Source of the DNA: Diphasiastrum complanatum
Taxonomy: Eukaryota > Streptophyta > Lycopodiopsida > Lycopodiales > Lycopodiaceae
DNA length: 64,000 nucleotides
Assembly (NCBI GenBank): GCA_029204225.1
Contig: CM055105.1
Location: 11,438,404-11,502,403 of the forward strand
Direction: 5' to 3'
Position numbers and translations under genes: made by a program. A model generated the notes under the pieces. The model did not search any database, was not told the DNA's origin, and worked only from the letters and a program-made list of their open reading frames with translations. Positions 28,124 through 42,000 of this stretch are shown here, piece by piece. The first letter of the stretch is position 1; each line of letters starts with the position of its first letter.

Positions 28124-28969
28124 TTGTAAAAACCTCAAGCAATCAAGCAAAGAGAAAACTAGTTTCCTTATTGAGTTGCTATGGAAGCCTTGTTGGGTTA
28201 CCAGCGCATTTCTACGTAGACAAAAATTCATAATGAGAAGCAATACTTCAAACATTCACTCATCATGCATACTAAGCAGATTGTCAGCATGCCATCGCTG
28301 TCTTCCAGGGTATAACATTTTCGACAAAAGTAAAGTGGAATGCTTGGACCACATGCGCACTCATCAATGGCCCTCTGAGACCAAAGAGAACATTTTCAAC
28401 AGTGGCCAATAGTGATCAAAGAAAGCATTCTCAAGAGCAGCGAACAGTCATAAGAGATCGCGTTTATATAGGCGATCAACAGCGTGCCATAATCACTATC
28501 AATCACTAAGTAATAACATAAAGATTGCAAATAGTATCATCTTAATGAAGAAGAGAGACAAGGCGTTGTTCGTCTGCACATTCATTCCACACATAGCGAT
28601 AATCAAAAGCATTTGGTTGATAAGAGGTGTACATACTTGAGCATGTTGATGCTTGAAGAAGGAGTTTTGGGCTGGGCGCGTCCAAACTCCCTTTGCAAGA
28701 GATGAGAGGAGATAAAGAAGATGAAGAGAAGAAGAAGAAGAGATGAAGATAAGCAGCACTGCTTAGAAGAGCCGAAAGGGCTTCAAAGCAAAGCAATATG
28801 TATTATAGCAAAATTAGTGCGTTAGTTTGAAGCTTCATGGAAAGGACCTTACATTTATGAGGGTACCATTTAAAACAAAGCTCCCGCTAAAAGTTTACAC
28901 CTTTTAGGGGTATGTCACACACTTAGAAAATTTTAGCAAGAGGGGATGGTGTAAAATTAGATACTACTC

Positions 28970-29054
<85 letters not shown>
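28124..29054 (-). repeat. Penelope-like 3' region, copy A, ending in (GA)n
   Basis: This block begins GTTGTAAAAACCTCAAGC and ends in a GA tract (28972-29054). It is repeated in the same orientation at 32694-33617. The two copies differ by small indels; copy A has about 46 extra bases near 28383-28430 and an extra piece near 28725-28780. It lies just downstream (minus strand) of the RT coding part in both cases, so it belongs to the element as 3' sequence or as the repeated unit (pseudo-LTR) of a tandem insertion. Confidence 0.8.
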
Positions 29055-29057
<3 letters not shown>

Positions 29058-32000
29058 CCACCAACCGACCCGTAGCTAGTCAATCCCTCAGGGTCAGTTA
29101 GCTCCCAGAGGGAAAGCTAACTGTCCACCAAAAGGTTTGAAATATTGTTAGGTAGTTCAAACGACAAACCTAAAAAATTATCTTGTTTGAGCAGTTTGTC
29201 AATGATAAGAAAAGTCTGTTTTTAAAGAAACTATTCCTTTAAAATGCATCAATAAGTGTTTGTACTTCATTAATGAAAGTGAGTTGCTTATCACAATAAT
29301 ATGTAGCGCAATCACTCGTGAAATGATAACATTGTACGAATTAAGAATAGGTTTGTTGGAAGAAAGATGTATGTATTGTAAAAATTGAAGAGGCAGTTCC
29401 TTTCTCTTATCAAATTTGGTAAGGTGTTTTTCCCCGGTATCTGGGTCAAAAGTAACGGTAATATTCAAAAAGCGTATAATATCTATATTTTTGTGTTGCA
29501 ATCTATTTCAAGAAAGTTCAAGGGGTAAATCCAAAATGGATTATCGCTTAACATTTCTTGGGATTTATCCAAAAAATGATTGATGTCAGCATTGTTTATA
29601 AAGCATATGTCATCAATAAATCTAAATGAATGTTTGAAGGTATCTATATAAGCAGTTTGCCCAAGTTTGGCAAGTCTCTTAATGAATTGTATTTCAAAAA
29701 AGGAAAGATACCAATTACACCAAATGGGTGAGCAAGAGAAACCCATAGGGATGCCACGGATTTGATGCCAAATGTGATTACCTAGTCTGACAATACAATG
29801 ATCAATAAGAAAAGAGTTCCAAGTACAAACATTCATTACATCAACAGTTTTCCAACCCAATGAAACTTTAATTTTTATTGTCTGGTAGCCATTTGTAATG
29901 AATTTGTGTATTTTTTCGCATGGTTGAAAGCAGAGTGGATTAACTTATTCATAATCGTCTTCAGGGCTTCTGGGCCGTCAAGTGGAATATTTTCATAGCA
30001 TTTGGAAATATCAGTAGACCACATCTTATAGATGCGCTCAGGAATATTGAGGTAGAAATCAATAGATGAATGACACTGCCAAAAAAGAGTAGTATCCACA
30101 TTTAGGTAGCTCTTGTATGTGGTTGTCTTAAGGCCTGCATTTTCCATCAGGAAAGGATGCAGCATACCAAGAATGCCTCTTAGGAAAATAACGATAATTC
30201 TGAAACAAAAATCATGGGCATTGTGGATCCATCTAAAAGATTCTTAATGAGCTTTATAAGTACATAATAAGTAAGGTAGATCCTTGTTTCCTATGAATTC
30301 CACTTGTAGTAACGCATTTAGCTTATTATTGATGACTTGCAGAGCAATGGGTACAAAGGTTGTTTGCATAGTCGGGAAAAGGTGTAAAATCAGCACTACT
30401 TCTATGGCCAACTTTCTTACAATGTTTATGCAAAGAAAACATGGGTTGTGTTGTGCTTTGTCTATACCATTGATATATAAGTGTTCAGTAAGCCATAGGC
30501 ATTCGTTGTGGGCTTCGGTCAATTTGACGGTAGAAGTTTTCTTTGGTGTGAATCCATTTTCTATTTTAATTTTTTTTTAAAGCATCTTGTTTATAAAATA
30601 AAGCAGGCTTATTAATAGTATCCATTTCTAGTCCCTTATATTCAGGTAGTAATTTCATAAGCATAAACCAACCATGATAGAGTTCAGAAGCAATACTTTT
30701 AATGTCTGCTACTTGAGGAATGATATGATTCAGGCCTTTATCCAAAGTTCGTCTAAGAAAAGTACTCCTAATAATATTGTTGTCTGTAGACACAACATGA
30801 CCAAATTTATTTGAAATAAAATTCTTAAAACGTCTAGACATAAAACAACAGCATTGTTGCATTTTCTCAATCTCAAAGTTACAAAACACGTCAAAAGGAA
30901 AATACCAATCATGTTTGACATCAGGAAGATATGTCCAACCGAATGTGATATCATAAAGGAGTCATGAACAATACCAAATAATTTTACTAAAATATGAGCC
31001 TTAAACTTCTTCACATGGATAGTCTCAAAAATCCTATTACATAAGTGTAAAAAAAAGCTTTCCCTTATTGTTGCAAGTACTAAGTTGTTGTTGGCCAGCT
31101 GCATTTGTCATGATCTTCCTCTTTTTCTTTTTCTCAAAGCCCTACATCCATGTCAATTCCTGAAGAAGTTTAACTTTTTCACAAGTAGGTCGTTCTTCGA
31201 GCTGCTTCCTTGTTTCTCATTCTGCCTAGTAGTAAATTTCTTTCTCTTATACGTGCCTTGCCTAGAAATGACCGAAGAAGGATTGTTGAGGTTAAAAGCA
31301 CCACTTCTTTTATTTGGGTTTTGAAAATACTTGTCTTGAAGAGTGGAAAACCTAGGTCCTTTTAGGAGACGTTCAATTTCACTAACTCAATAGAGGCATC
31401 AATCATGTGTTGGCGGATGAAAAGGAAAGCAAGGTGGGCCTTGACCACATCTCTAGCTGGCTTGTGAAGCCAAAGGAAAAAGACATTGACTTGGTTTTGT
31501 AAAGAAGCACCGGAAAAGAATTTGTTGAGATTATTCATCATGAACCATACTACGTGGTCAAACCAGATAACGGAAGAATTACTCTTGCATTTATCACCAC
31601 AACGACATTTGAAGAAGGGTCTTTTCCAGTTCCATATGCGGGCTTGATGGAGATGCATATGGTTGAAACCAGTTTCAAAGTGTCCTCTGACCCTGGCCTA
31701 GGTTTGCTCAGAAGAACAACATGAAGGTTCAAACTTGTTCATTCATATGATGGTATCAAAAGCAATAGGGGTTTCTAGGGAAGAGTTTTTATGCATAGCG
31801 GCAAGCTTACATGTTTGTACTTCATTTGTAGTGAGGTGAGTAAGCAAGGTCCAGAGTTCGATAGGTATAGGAGAAAGGAGATTCACAGTGGGGAGGCTCC
31901 AGAGTTTGAAGGACGTGAGGGCGGATTTGATTTCAATAGTGCGGCAGGGGACCATAGGGATTTGGCAACATTTGGATTGGAAAAATTCATAAGCAGAGAG

Positions 32001-32100
32001 GCCACCAATGTCACAAATCTCTTAGGAGAATTGTTCAAGCTGTGATGAGCTATCCTCATCAAGATCCTCGAATAGTAGGAGTGGCAATCTCAGAAGAGGC
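29055..32100 (-). mobile_element. Penelope-like retroelement, copy A (RT coding)
   Basis: A minus-strand reverse transcriptase broken into several frames. From the 5' side: 31658-31362 has a Cys-rich FKCRCGDKC; 30889-30566 has HVVSTDNNI, FLRRTLDKGLNH and ELYHGWFMLMKLLP; 30522-30244 is the finger region. 30165-29875 has palm motif A, WSTDISKCYENIPLDG. 29860-29483 has motif B, GIPMGFSCSPIWCNWY, and motif C, FRFIDDICFINN. 29501-29199 is the thumb (FDKRKELPLQFLQYIHLSS). The motif wording (NIP, GxPMG, R-DD) and the IHLSSN(R)P thumb are those of Penelope-like elements, not LINEs or LTR elements. No GIY-YIG endonuclease was found after the thumb. The 5' limit is uncertain. Confidence 0.75.
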
Positions 32101-32443
32101 AGAACCATTTTCCAAAGACTTCTTTTGATGTGTGAATTAAAGAACTTTCCGTCCAAATTTTTTCCTCAATAGCAGCAACAATATCACCAGAAAGGGCTTC
32201 CACAGTAGTCAAGGAATTTTTTTTCTTAACAAACTCAAGATAGATCTTAACCCAGTTTAAAGTGTGAATTTCACATGTGTGGAGTGTCCACTAAGTGTGA
32301 TTTAGATCTCCTAATGTGTGTGAATGCACAATGATCAAGATTAGATTGAGATTCAAGATCTATCTCACTCTCAAAGGCAAAAACACACTACCACATGCAT
32401 TAACTCAAAACCAAAGTACATACACACGTGTGGGAAGTGCTCC
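32101..32443. other. Non-coding link between element copies
   Basis: No gene. It contains short TGTG/CACA-rich repeats (AGTGTGAATTTCACATGTG, GTGTGTGAATGCACA) leading into the hairpin at 32444. Confidence 0.4.
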
Positions 32444-32636
32444 ATTTGACACCCTGCGTGTGTAAGTCCAACCCGATGATCACATAGTTATTTGATAATT
32501 AGGAAGTCAATAAAAGGAGTTTAGACCTGCGACATTTAAAGTCCTGCAAAAAGGCCTAAAGTCCTTTTATTGACTTCTTGATTATCAAATAACAATGTGA
32601 TCATCGGGTTGGATTTACACACACAGGGTGCCAAAT
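32444..32636. repeat. Long imperfect hairpin (81-bp arms)
   Basis: The left arm 32444-32524 and right arm 32556-32636 are reverse complements with only a few mismatches (for example ATTTGACACCCTGCGTGTGT against ATTTGGCACCCTGTGTGTGT). They are separated by a 31-base loop. The hairpin lies between the 5' part of Penelope-like copy A and the 3' region of copy B. It could be a foldback MITE, a part of the element, or a small-RNA precursor. Confidence 0.8.
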
Positions 32637-32693
32637 CCCTCTCACTTCTTAACTAGGGTTAGGGTTGCCTCGGGATGCCCAAACCCTCCATCA

Positions 32694-35430
<2,737 letters not shown>

Positions 35431-36377
35431 TGGAGTTGTAGTTTTGATTGATTGATATGCTATGTTTTATATAACTCATTTTAAGTTGAAGGATTTGTAA
35501 AATCACTTCATATTTCCATGGCACCCATTGGCTCAGTGAAATATTTTCTGGACTCAAAAAAGGACCATATCTTCTATTTGATTGGTGTACTGATAGAGAT
35601 AAATTAGTTTGCCAATTAGTCCTCTACTGTACAATGGCATGTACTAATAACTAGTGGTCTTGGCAAGTACTTATAGAAAAAACTATGAGCTTTACTTCAA
35701 CTTGTGCAATAAAAGTAGATGATATATGCAAAGCTCCACAATGATATATATGGCAAAGCTCCACAATGATATATATGGCAAGTAGAACTGGACAAACATT
35801 TTATATTTAGATTTTTACCTTGTTGTACTTAAAGTACATCAAACATGAAAAAACTAAAAAAAGCAGAGAGTTTGTCCGCCTCTTTAAATAAAAGTTGGGG
35901 GGAAATGATATTATCACCATTCTCAAATTCCTTACAATTTCTATTTAACCAGATGTTCCAGAGAGAGATGGGTTTAAGACGTTGCCAATAACAATTAATA
36001 CAAGAGTCAACAAAAATAATTGTGCTCATGAGTTGGGTTTTGACTAACATTGTACACAGTTTTCAATTAGAATGCCAGATTGCAACTGCAATTTGTGCGT
36101 CAAGAAAAAACTTATAAACTTAATCTGAGAAATCAATTAAGAAAAAATCAAAGGACCTAACGTACCATGCTACAAACTAAGTACATGAGATAGAAAGATT
36201 TCTAGATTGATCACATTATATAATTCTTATCAAGTAGTTCATAAAGTCTATGGAGGAATATTGCATAGCATTCATTGAGAGCCAAGTAAAGTACTGCATA
36301 AGACCTACCTATAATTTAACATAGGAACAACACATTACTATTTTACAACAATCGTATATGTAGAAGGCACAACGGTT

Positions 36378-36433
<56 letters not shown>

Positions 36434-37578
36434 GAACGGAAATTACCTTTGTATGTGCATGAGAAATTATCGGTCAGCCATAAACTTTATAAAAATTGGT
36501 AACACAAAATGAGATGAAAATATTTATAAAAATTTGACGATTATTTTTGTTTGAAAGGATCCATACATGGAAGTACGAGATCTATGTTCATGATTCCCTC
36601 ATTTTAGGGTTTAATTGTTGTGGATGTTTGTTGCAATATTGGAATGTGATGGATGTTTGGCATGCCAAAACTTACTTTGAACTTGAATGAAAGACACTAT
36701 AAGATTGAGAACATCAACATTGACCAAAAAGAGTTTATCAAATACGTCATTATGATTTGCAACTTCAAAGATTTTGAAAGAAACCTAGCCTACCTTATAA
36801 GAATGTTACAAAATAAGGTCACCCACACTTTTCAAATTGAATATCCATTAATATTTACATTTATTTCATGCTTCATTAACAATCTTTTTGAGATTAGGAT
36901 AAAAAAAGTCAAATTGTTTTTTTTGTATGAGCTACCATATTTTTTTGAGCACAAATGTCCATTGTAAGACGAGTAATATGCCAAGCATGAACAAGGAGCA
37001 AATGGCTCCTATACGTTTATGGGGAGTTGTCGAGATTTGAAATCTTTTGAGAGTTTTGCTTTTATTATACTTAAATTGCATCGGGTTTTTGCTGACATGT
37101 CAATGCACTACTCTTCATAGTGAAAATGGAGCCATCAAGAATAAAGTGAAAATGGTTGCATTGGCTATCTACATAATTGGGTCAATCACAATGCCATTAA
37201 AACCTTATAAGTACTAGGTATCCTTCATGATGAGGCTAGCTACTGGTGGTAGTAGGCTAAGCCCACCGAAACTTGCTACAAGACTGTAGCCAGCCTTTGA
37301 ATGAAGGATGTCTGATGTAGTTGCAAAGGGACAATTGAGATGAAATTTTTTTGTGAGGCCCTGCCATGGCCTATAATTAGGCTCCTCCTGACCAACACAA
37401 CATGTCATGTGTATGTTTTGTACCTTCACAATTGCTAAGAGTACAATTTTGTACCCTCACAATTGCTATGAGTACCTACCTGTGCTCGTGAAATATTTTT
37501 AAGCCAAAGTTTAATAGACCTACAATGCTTCAATGAGAGCAGTAAAACATCACAACGAAAAAACCTACAATTATGAAA
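35431..37578. other. AT-rich region with a GA tract
   Basis: No gene is supported. A (GA)n tract lies at 36381-36431. A 104-aa + strand frame at 36653-36967 has no family signature and a composition like its surroundings. A direct repeat of TGCAAAGCTCCACAATGATATATA-type sequence (about 30 bases) stands at about 35730-35780. Confidence 0.35.
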
Positions 37579-37743
37579 TCTATATATACTAAAAGAAATT
37601 GGGTTTCCGGGTAGTGAGAGGCCTCGAGAAAGGGTCAAGGCCACGGGCAGGGGCTGGGACGATGGAGGTGGGGGTGGGATGCTGGCTGTCCGCCCTTATA
37701 TTTTGAATTTGCCCGCGCGCCAACGGGCGGGCAAGAGTACTAG
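37579..37743 (+). mobile_element. Short non-autonomous Helitron
   Basis: A 165-bp element begins TCTATATATACTAAAAG after an A. It ends with a GC hairpin (GCCCGC, loop GCGCCAACGG, GCGGGC), eleven bases before the terminal CTAG, followed by T. The 5' TC, the 3' hairpin plus CTRR and insertion between A and T without duplication are the Helitron hallmarks. It has no coding capacity and would depend on a Rep/helicase supplied elsewhere. Confidence 0.8.
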
Positions 37744-38417
37744 TTTTTAACTAAAAGTAATTGAAACTTTATTAATTGAAAAATGCCAATTTCAAGCAAT
37801 TAATTGACTATTAAGAATTTAGTGATTTTTGGTGAGCACCATTACATGCCCATTTGAACTAATGCCACGTGGCATTTAAGATATAAATCTGAGTGCAAAA
37901 TGTGGCAGCAATAGCAATGTGGCCCTAGTTCCTTAAAGGACACGTGGCATTCGTTCACTAGTGAACATTGCTGGCAAACGAAAAAAGCAAAATTCTAAGA
38001 ATCTAAAAAATGGTGCAAATTGCAATGGTGGGTTTACCTTTTTCGTGCAAATTTAAATAAAAAATAATAAAGAGCAAAAGATTTTATGAAATATCACCGA
38101 AAGGATGTCTATTATACCTTATTTATCTGTCTTTTCTCACTTCTTTTAATCATTTATTGATTATCTCTTGCATTTTCCCCATCATTTTCTGTCTTTTCTC
38201 ATTATTTTCTTTTGCAATTCTCCTCTGGCATCTTTACCCATTTCCTTTTTTTACTCTCCCTTTTTTACTTTTTTTGATTTTTTTTAAAAATTTTCTCTTC
38301 TTTTTTTGCTCATTTCTTTTCTCCTCTGCTTTCCTTTGCTAGGGTGAAGGATGGAAATGGCATCTGCAGTGGAGCACCACTCTTAAGGATCTTCTTTTTA
38401 TAATATATTACTCTGAT
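37744..38417. other. Promoter-side DNA of DUF630/632 gene, CT-rich
   Basis: No gene. 38120-38345 is strongly pyrimidine-rich on the + strand (TCTTTTCTC, TTTTCTCC runs), the sort of sequence found in plant promoters and 5' UTRs. A definite TATA box or start site could not be assigned. Confidence 0.4.
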
Positions 38418-38600
38418 TGATCTGCATTAAAGAGGTATGATCTGGATTATAGAAGCAGTGAATTGGGATGTTTTGCCACTTTGTTTGTTCAGGGAAGCTC
38501 ATACTGATCTGGATTAAGGAGGTATGATCTGCATTATAGAGGCAGTGACTTGGAAATTTTTTCCAATTCTTTTTGCTCAGGGGAAGCTCAAACTGGAGCA
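38418..38600. repeat. Two-copy tandem repeat, 87-bp period
   Basis: TGATCTGCATTAAAGAGG at 38418 and TGATCTGGATTAAGGAGG at 38505 start two similar copies, each ending in CAGG(G)GAAGCTCA. It is upstream of the DUF630/632 start, in probable 5' UTR or promoter. Confidence 0.75.
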
Positions 38601-38691
38601 TAGTATCTAATATGTAGTGCTACTTCCCAACAACATTTATGCTCATTCTTCACAAAATATTTGAGATGCATTAAACCCACAAACTCGATTT

Positions 38692-39096
38692 GTGGGTGGG
38701 TGTTTGTGGGTGGGTGATCTTTCCATCCTGCTGTTTTATCTCTTGGCTTTTGAGATGAATTGGGTAGAAGCAGCAGAAGAAATATATATGAATTGGGTAG
38801 CAGCAGCAGAAGAAGATAGTGTAGCTCACAAGGCAGAAAGAAGGAAGCTTGGTAATTGTAGTAAAGCACAAAGAAGGAAGCTTTGTAATTGTAGCAGTAG
38901 TAGTTGTAGTAAATGGGTTGTGCTAGCTCAAAAATTGACGATCTGGAGGATGTGGCACAATGCAAGGCAAGGAAGCAGTTTATTAGGCAGGCGGTGTCAT
39001 CTCGTCATGCTTTTGCAGCTGCGCATGCTGCCTATGTGCAGGTGCTCAAGAACATGGGTGCAGCATTGCGGCAATTCGCAGAGACAGAACTCTTAA
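38692..39096 (+). other. Overlapping upstream ORF
   Basis: A 134-aa frame starts 221 bases before the DUF630/632 start and overlaps its first 184 bases in another frame. It begins MGGCLWVGD. It contains duplicated stretches (EMNWVEAAEE / YMNWVAAAEE and AERRKLGNCSK / AQRRKLCNCSS), caused by DNA duplications in the leader. If the mRNA includes it, scanning ribosomes would meet it first and main-frame translation would be reduced. It may equally lie outside the transcript. Confidence 0.4.
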
Positions 39097-42000
39097 ATCC
39101 CACCCCACCTCCCCAGCCGCTGCGGCCTCCGCCTCCTCTCCCTCCCCAATTCCTCCACCCTCCCACCACTCTCATCCGATCACAAAGTCTGCCTCCAGGT
39201 ATGCTTCAGAAGCAACCTGCGTCTTCAGCTCAGAGGTCAACAAAGACGCAAACTTTAGACGCAGTTGGAGAGCAACTGGATTGCAATCAGGAGCAGCAGG
39301 AAGAAGAAGAAGAAGAGGAAGAAGAAGCAGAAGTGGAAGTAGAAGAAGAAGAAGAAGAAGAATGCTCGGAGGCAGCGGAAGTAACAGAATCACTGGCAGA
39401 TGAGCAGCAGCAAGAGACTCAGGAGTATCAATGCGATGAATGCTGCGAGGGAGTGGATGACGAAGAGGATTCAGATTTTGCTGAAGATACGACTGTTGTA
39501 AATGAAGCAGAGGTGAAAAATAAGATGGTTACATATCCAAATAAAGAGCTGGCAGTAGTCCTACCAGCTCCAAGGACAGGAAGGGATCTCATGGATGCAA
39601 TCAAACAGGTGGATGATTTGTTTCTGAAAGCTTACGGTAGTGGCATGGAGGTTGCTAGCATGCTAGAGGCACGCAAGGTTCACTACGAAATGAACTTTGT
39701 CGACAAAGGTATGTCTCCAACAGATGTATGTATGATGATTAACGGTGTGTGCACTTGCATTTCTATTTGACTTCACCTTCTCGGTCTCATATCCAGAGTA
39801 ATACGATAGTGCAATTCTTCACTATTGAACCCTCAAAATATGAGCAATCAAATTTTTTGTCTGCTTGCCTCTTGTTACTGATTACAAGGTAGTCTATTTC
39901 TTCTTCTTGTTGGGACAAGAAACATCTCAAATTACTTTTCGTCACTAAAATGGTTGTGTGCGCGTATGAGATGTAAACATAGAGTGCCTAAGCCACCCAC
40001 TATGGTGTTCAGATATAAATATCTCTATGTAAGAATTTTTACTCGCATGACGACAATCGAAAGGATTGGAATTTTTGGGGCTTCTAGTATGGATAGACTT
40101 CTGCAATTAATCATTCACAGCCGAAAGTGCACACAGATGTATGTAACTTAGTGCTCTATATAGTGAAGACCTTAAAATCGATTGTGTCAAGATTCATCAG
40201 TATCAGGAGGAAAAGTGTGTCAGTTTGCTCATAGAATCGTCTGCAATAAGGAACTTTTCTACATTTGGTCAATAATAGAGCTTTTCAGTATTCTGGAGTG
40301 CTACAACATCATCTAATTTCACTATTTGACTGTTGCTGCCTCGTGATTTGAACTGAAAACTTGAATACATGTCCAACAATGTCAACACTGCTGAAAATCT
40401 TCAAACCCCACATAGTGGTGATGCGTCTTGGTTTCCAAGGGGGGCTTGAACCTGGGACCAAAGAAACTTTGGATGCCAAGCTAACCAACTGAGCCAACTC
40501 TTGGGTATTCCTTTCATAATGATGACCAGAGAGGATATGGAATCCTTTAAGACTTCCTGTGGAGATAGATTCTGAAATCAGACATCCACATTGCAGAGTG
40601 CACAGAGATGGATGCGAAATAGAGAACTTAAAAAGCAAATTTATTTCGACTAATCAGAACTGGGACAAAGGTTCGCACATGGGTTGCTCATAGAATCATC
40701 TGCAACACAGGCATGGAAGTTGCATACCTTTGGCAACTAACCTATTCACGTACTGTACTTGCTGATTTTCTTATTTGACTGTTTTCATCTGGAAACGTGA
40801 ACGCACTAGTACAAATAACATTCAGACTCCACAAAGTGGTTTGAGCTATGAACTTGATTTTCTGAGCAGTCAGTGCAAGCTTCTGCATAGAATTTTGAAA
40901 AAAAAATATTACTTCTGTATTTCATCTAGAGTATATATCCTGTATTTGGTATCCCCGCCTCCCTCTGGATTTTCTCAAGTTGAGCTGAAACCTGCAGGAT
41001 TTTACGACCCTTCGCGAAAGTTGCTCAATGTAATTTCGTGGGGCCATTTGCCTCGTAAAACCAAGATGCCTCTTGCATCCAGGGATGGAAATGATGAAAC
41101 CGAAGGTCCTGAAATTCAAGGAAGCCATGCAGCGCTACTCGATAGGATTTTTGCGTGGGAGAAAAAGCTTTACAATGAAGTGAAGGTATGTGCTGTTTTT
41201 CCTTGAATATCTCCTGGGTTCTATTCAACATCATCAATTTTGTCCTTGTCACCAGACCTACAATTAGTTTAAGTTTTTTCCCGACCTTGTTTGTTGTTTC
41301 TTGCATCCAGCATTTTTCCAAGTGATTTTTTTTGGTTAAAATAGGGCACAGAGTACTAATTGACAAACTGTTTCTCTAGTATACTCTTGATGGGCCTTTT
41401 ACAGCTACTGTAAGAACTGTTTGACTTTTTGAGCTGTTGCTTATAGCAAGAACTCCTATTCCTTTGAATGATTGATCTATTTTCAGAATGTTGGGTTAAG
41501 ACATGGTTATTCATAGTGGGAATACAATACTTTGACCGAGACTTCTCATGTGGCAGCTCATTAGGTAGATAGGACGACACTTCCAAGCACAATGCCTTAG
41601 TTTTTGTTATTATGTGGGAGACGTCTTGAAGTGCATTCCAAGTTCCTCAGAAAGGTTGAGTGGTTGTTCTAGAAGTTATATGCAAGCTTTTGGTCCTAAT
41701 GCATGGAAATGGTTTAGAGCTTTGCAACTAACAAAATTGTTCTTTCTACATCCAGGGTTTTGAAATTATCAGGCTTCAGTATGAAAGAAAGTCTGCTGAG
41801 TTACGAAAGCTGGAGAGCAAGGGAATCGAAGTAGGACTTGATGAAATGAAGGCAACCATCAAATTCTTGAGGTTACGAACTATGGTTGCCTTACAAGCTG
41901 TTGACACAGCATCTACGGCAATTGCAAGGCTAAGGGACGATGAGCTTTATCTGCAGTTGCTGCATTTACTGCACGTGTAAGACTCTGACATCATACAAAT

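Noticed and set aside
32401-32640. CRISPR-like or telomeric repeat
   Set aside because: The repeats form one inverted pair, not a spaced direct array, and there is no TTTAGGG array.
36653-36967. 104-aa + strand protein gene
   Set aside because: AT-driven composition, no recognisable domain, isolated.
39172-39393. Leu/Pro-rich minus-strand frame
   Set aside because: It is the antisense of the Glu-rich part of the DUF630/632 exon 1.
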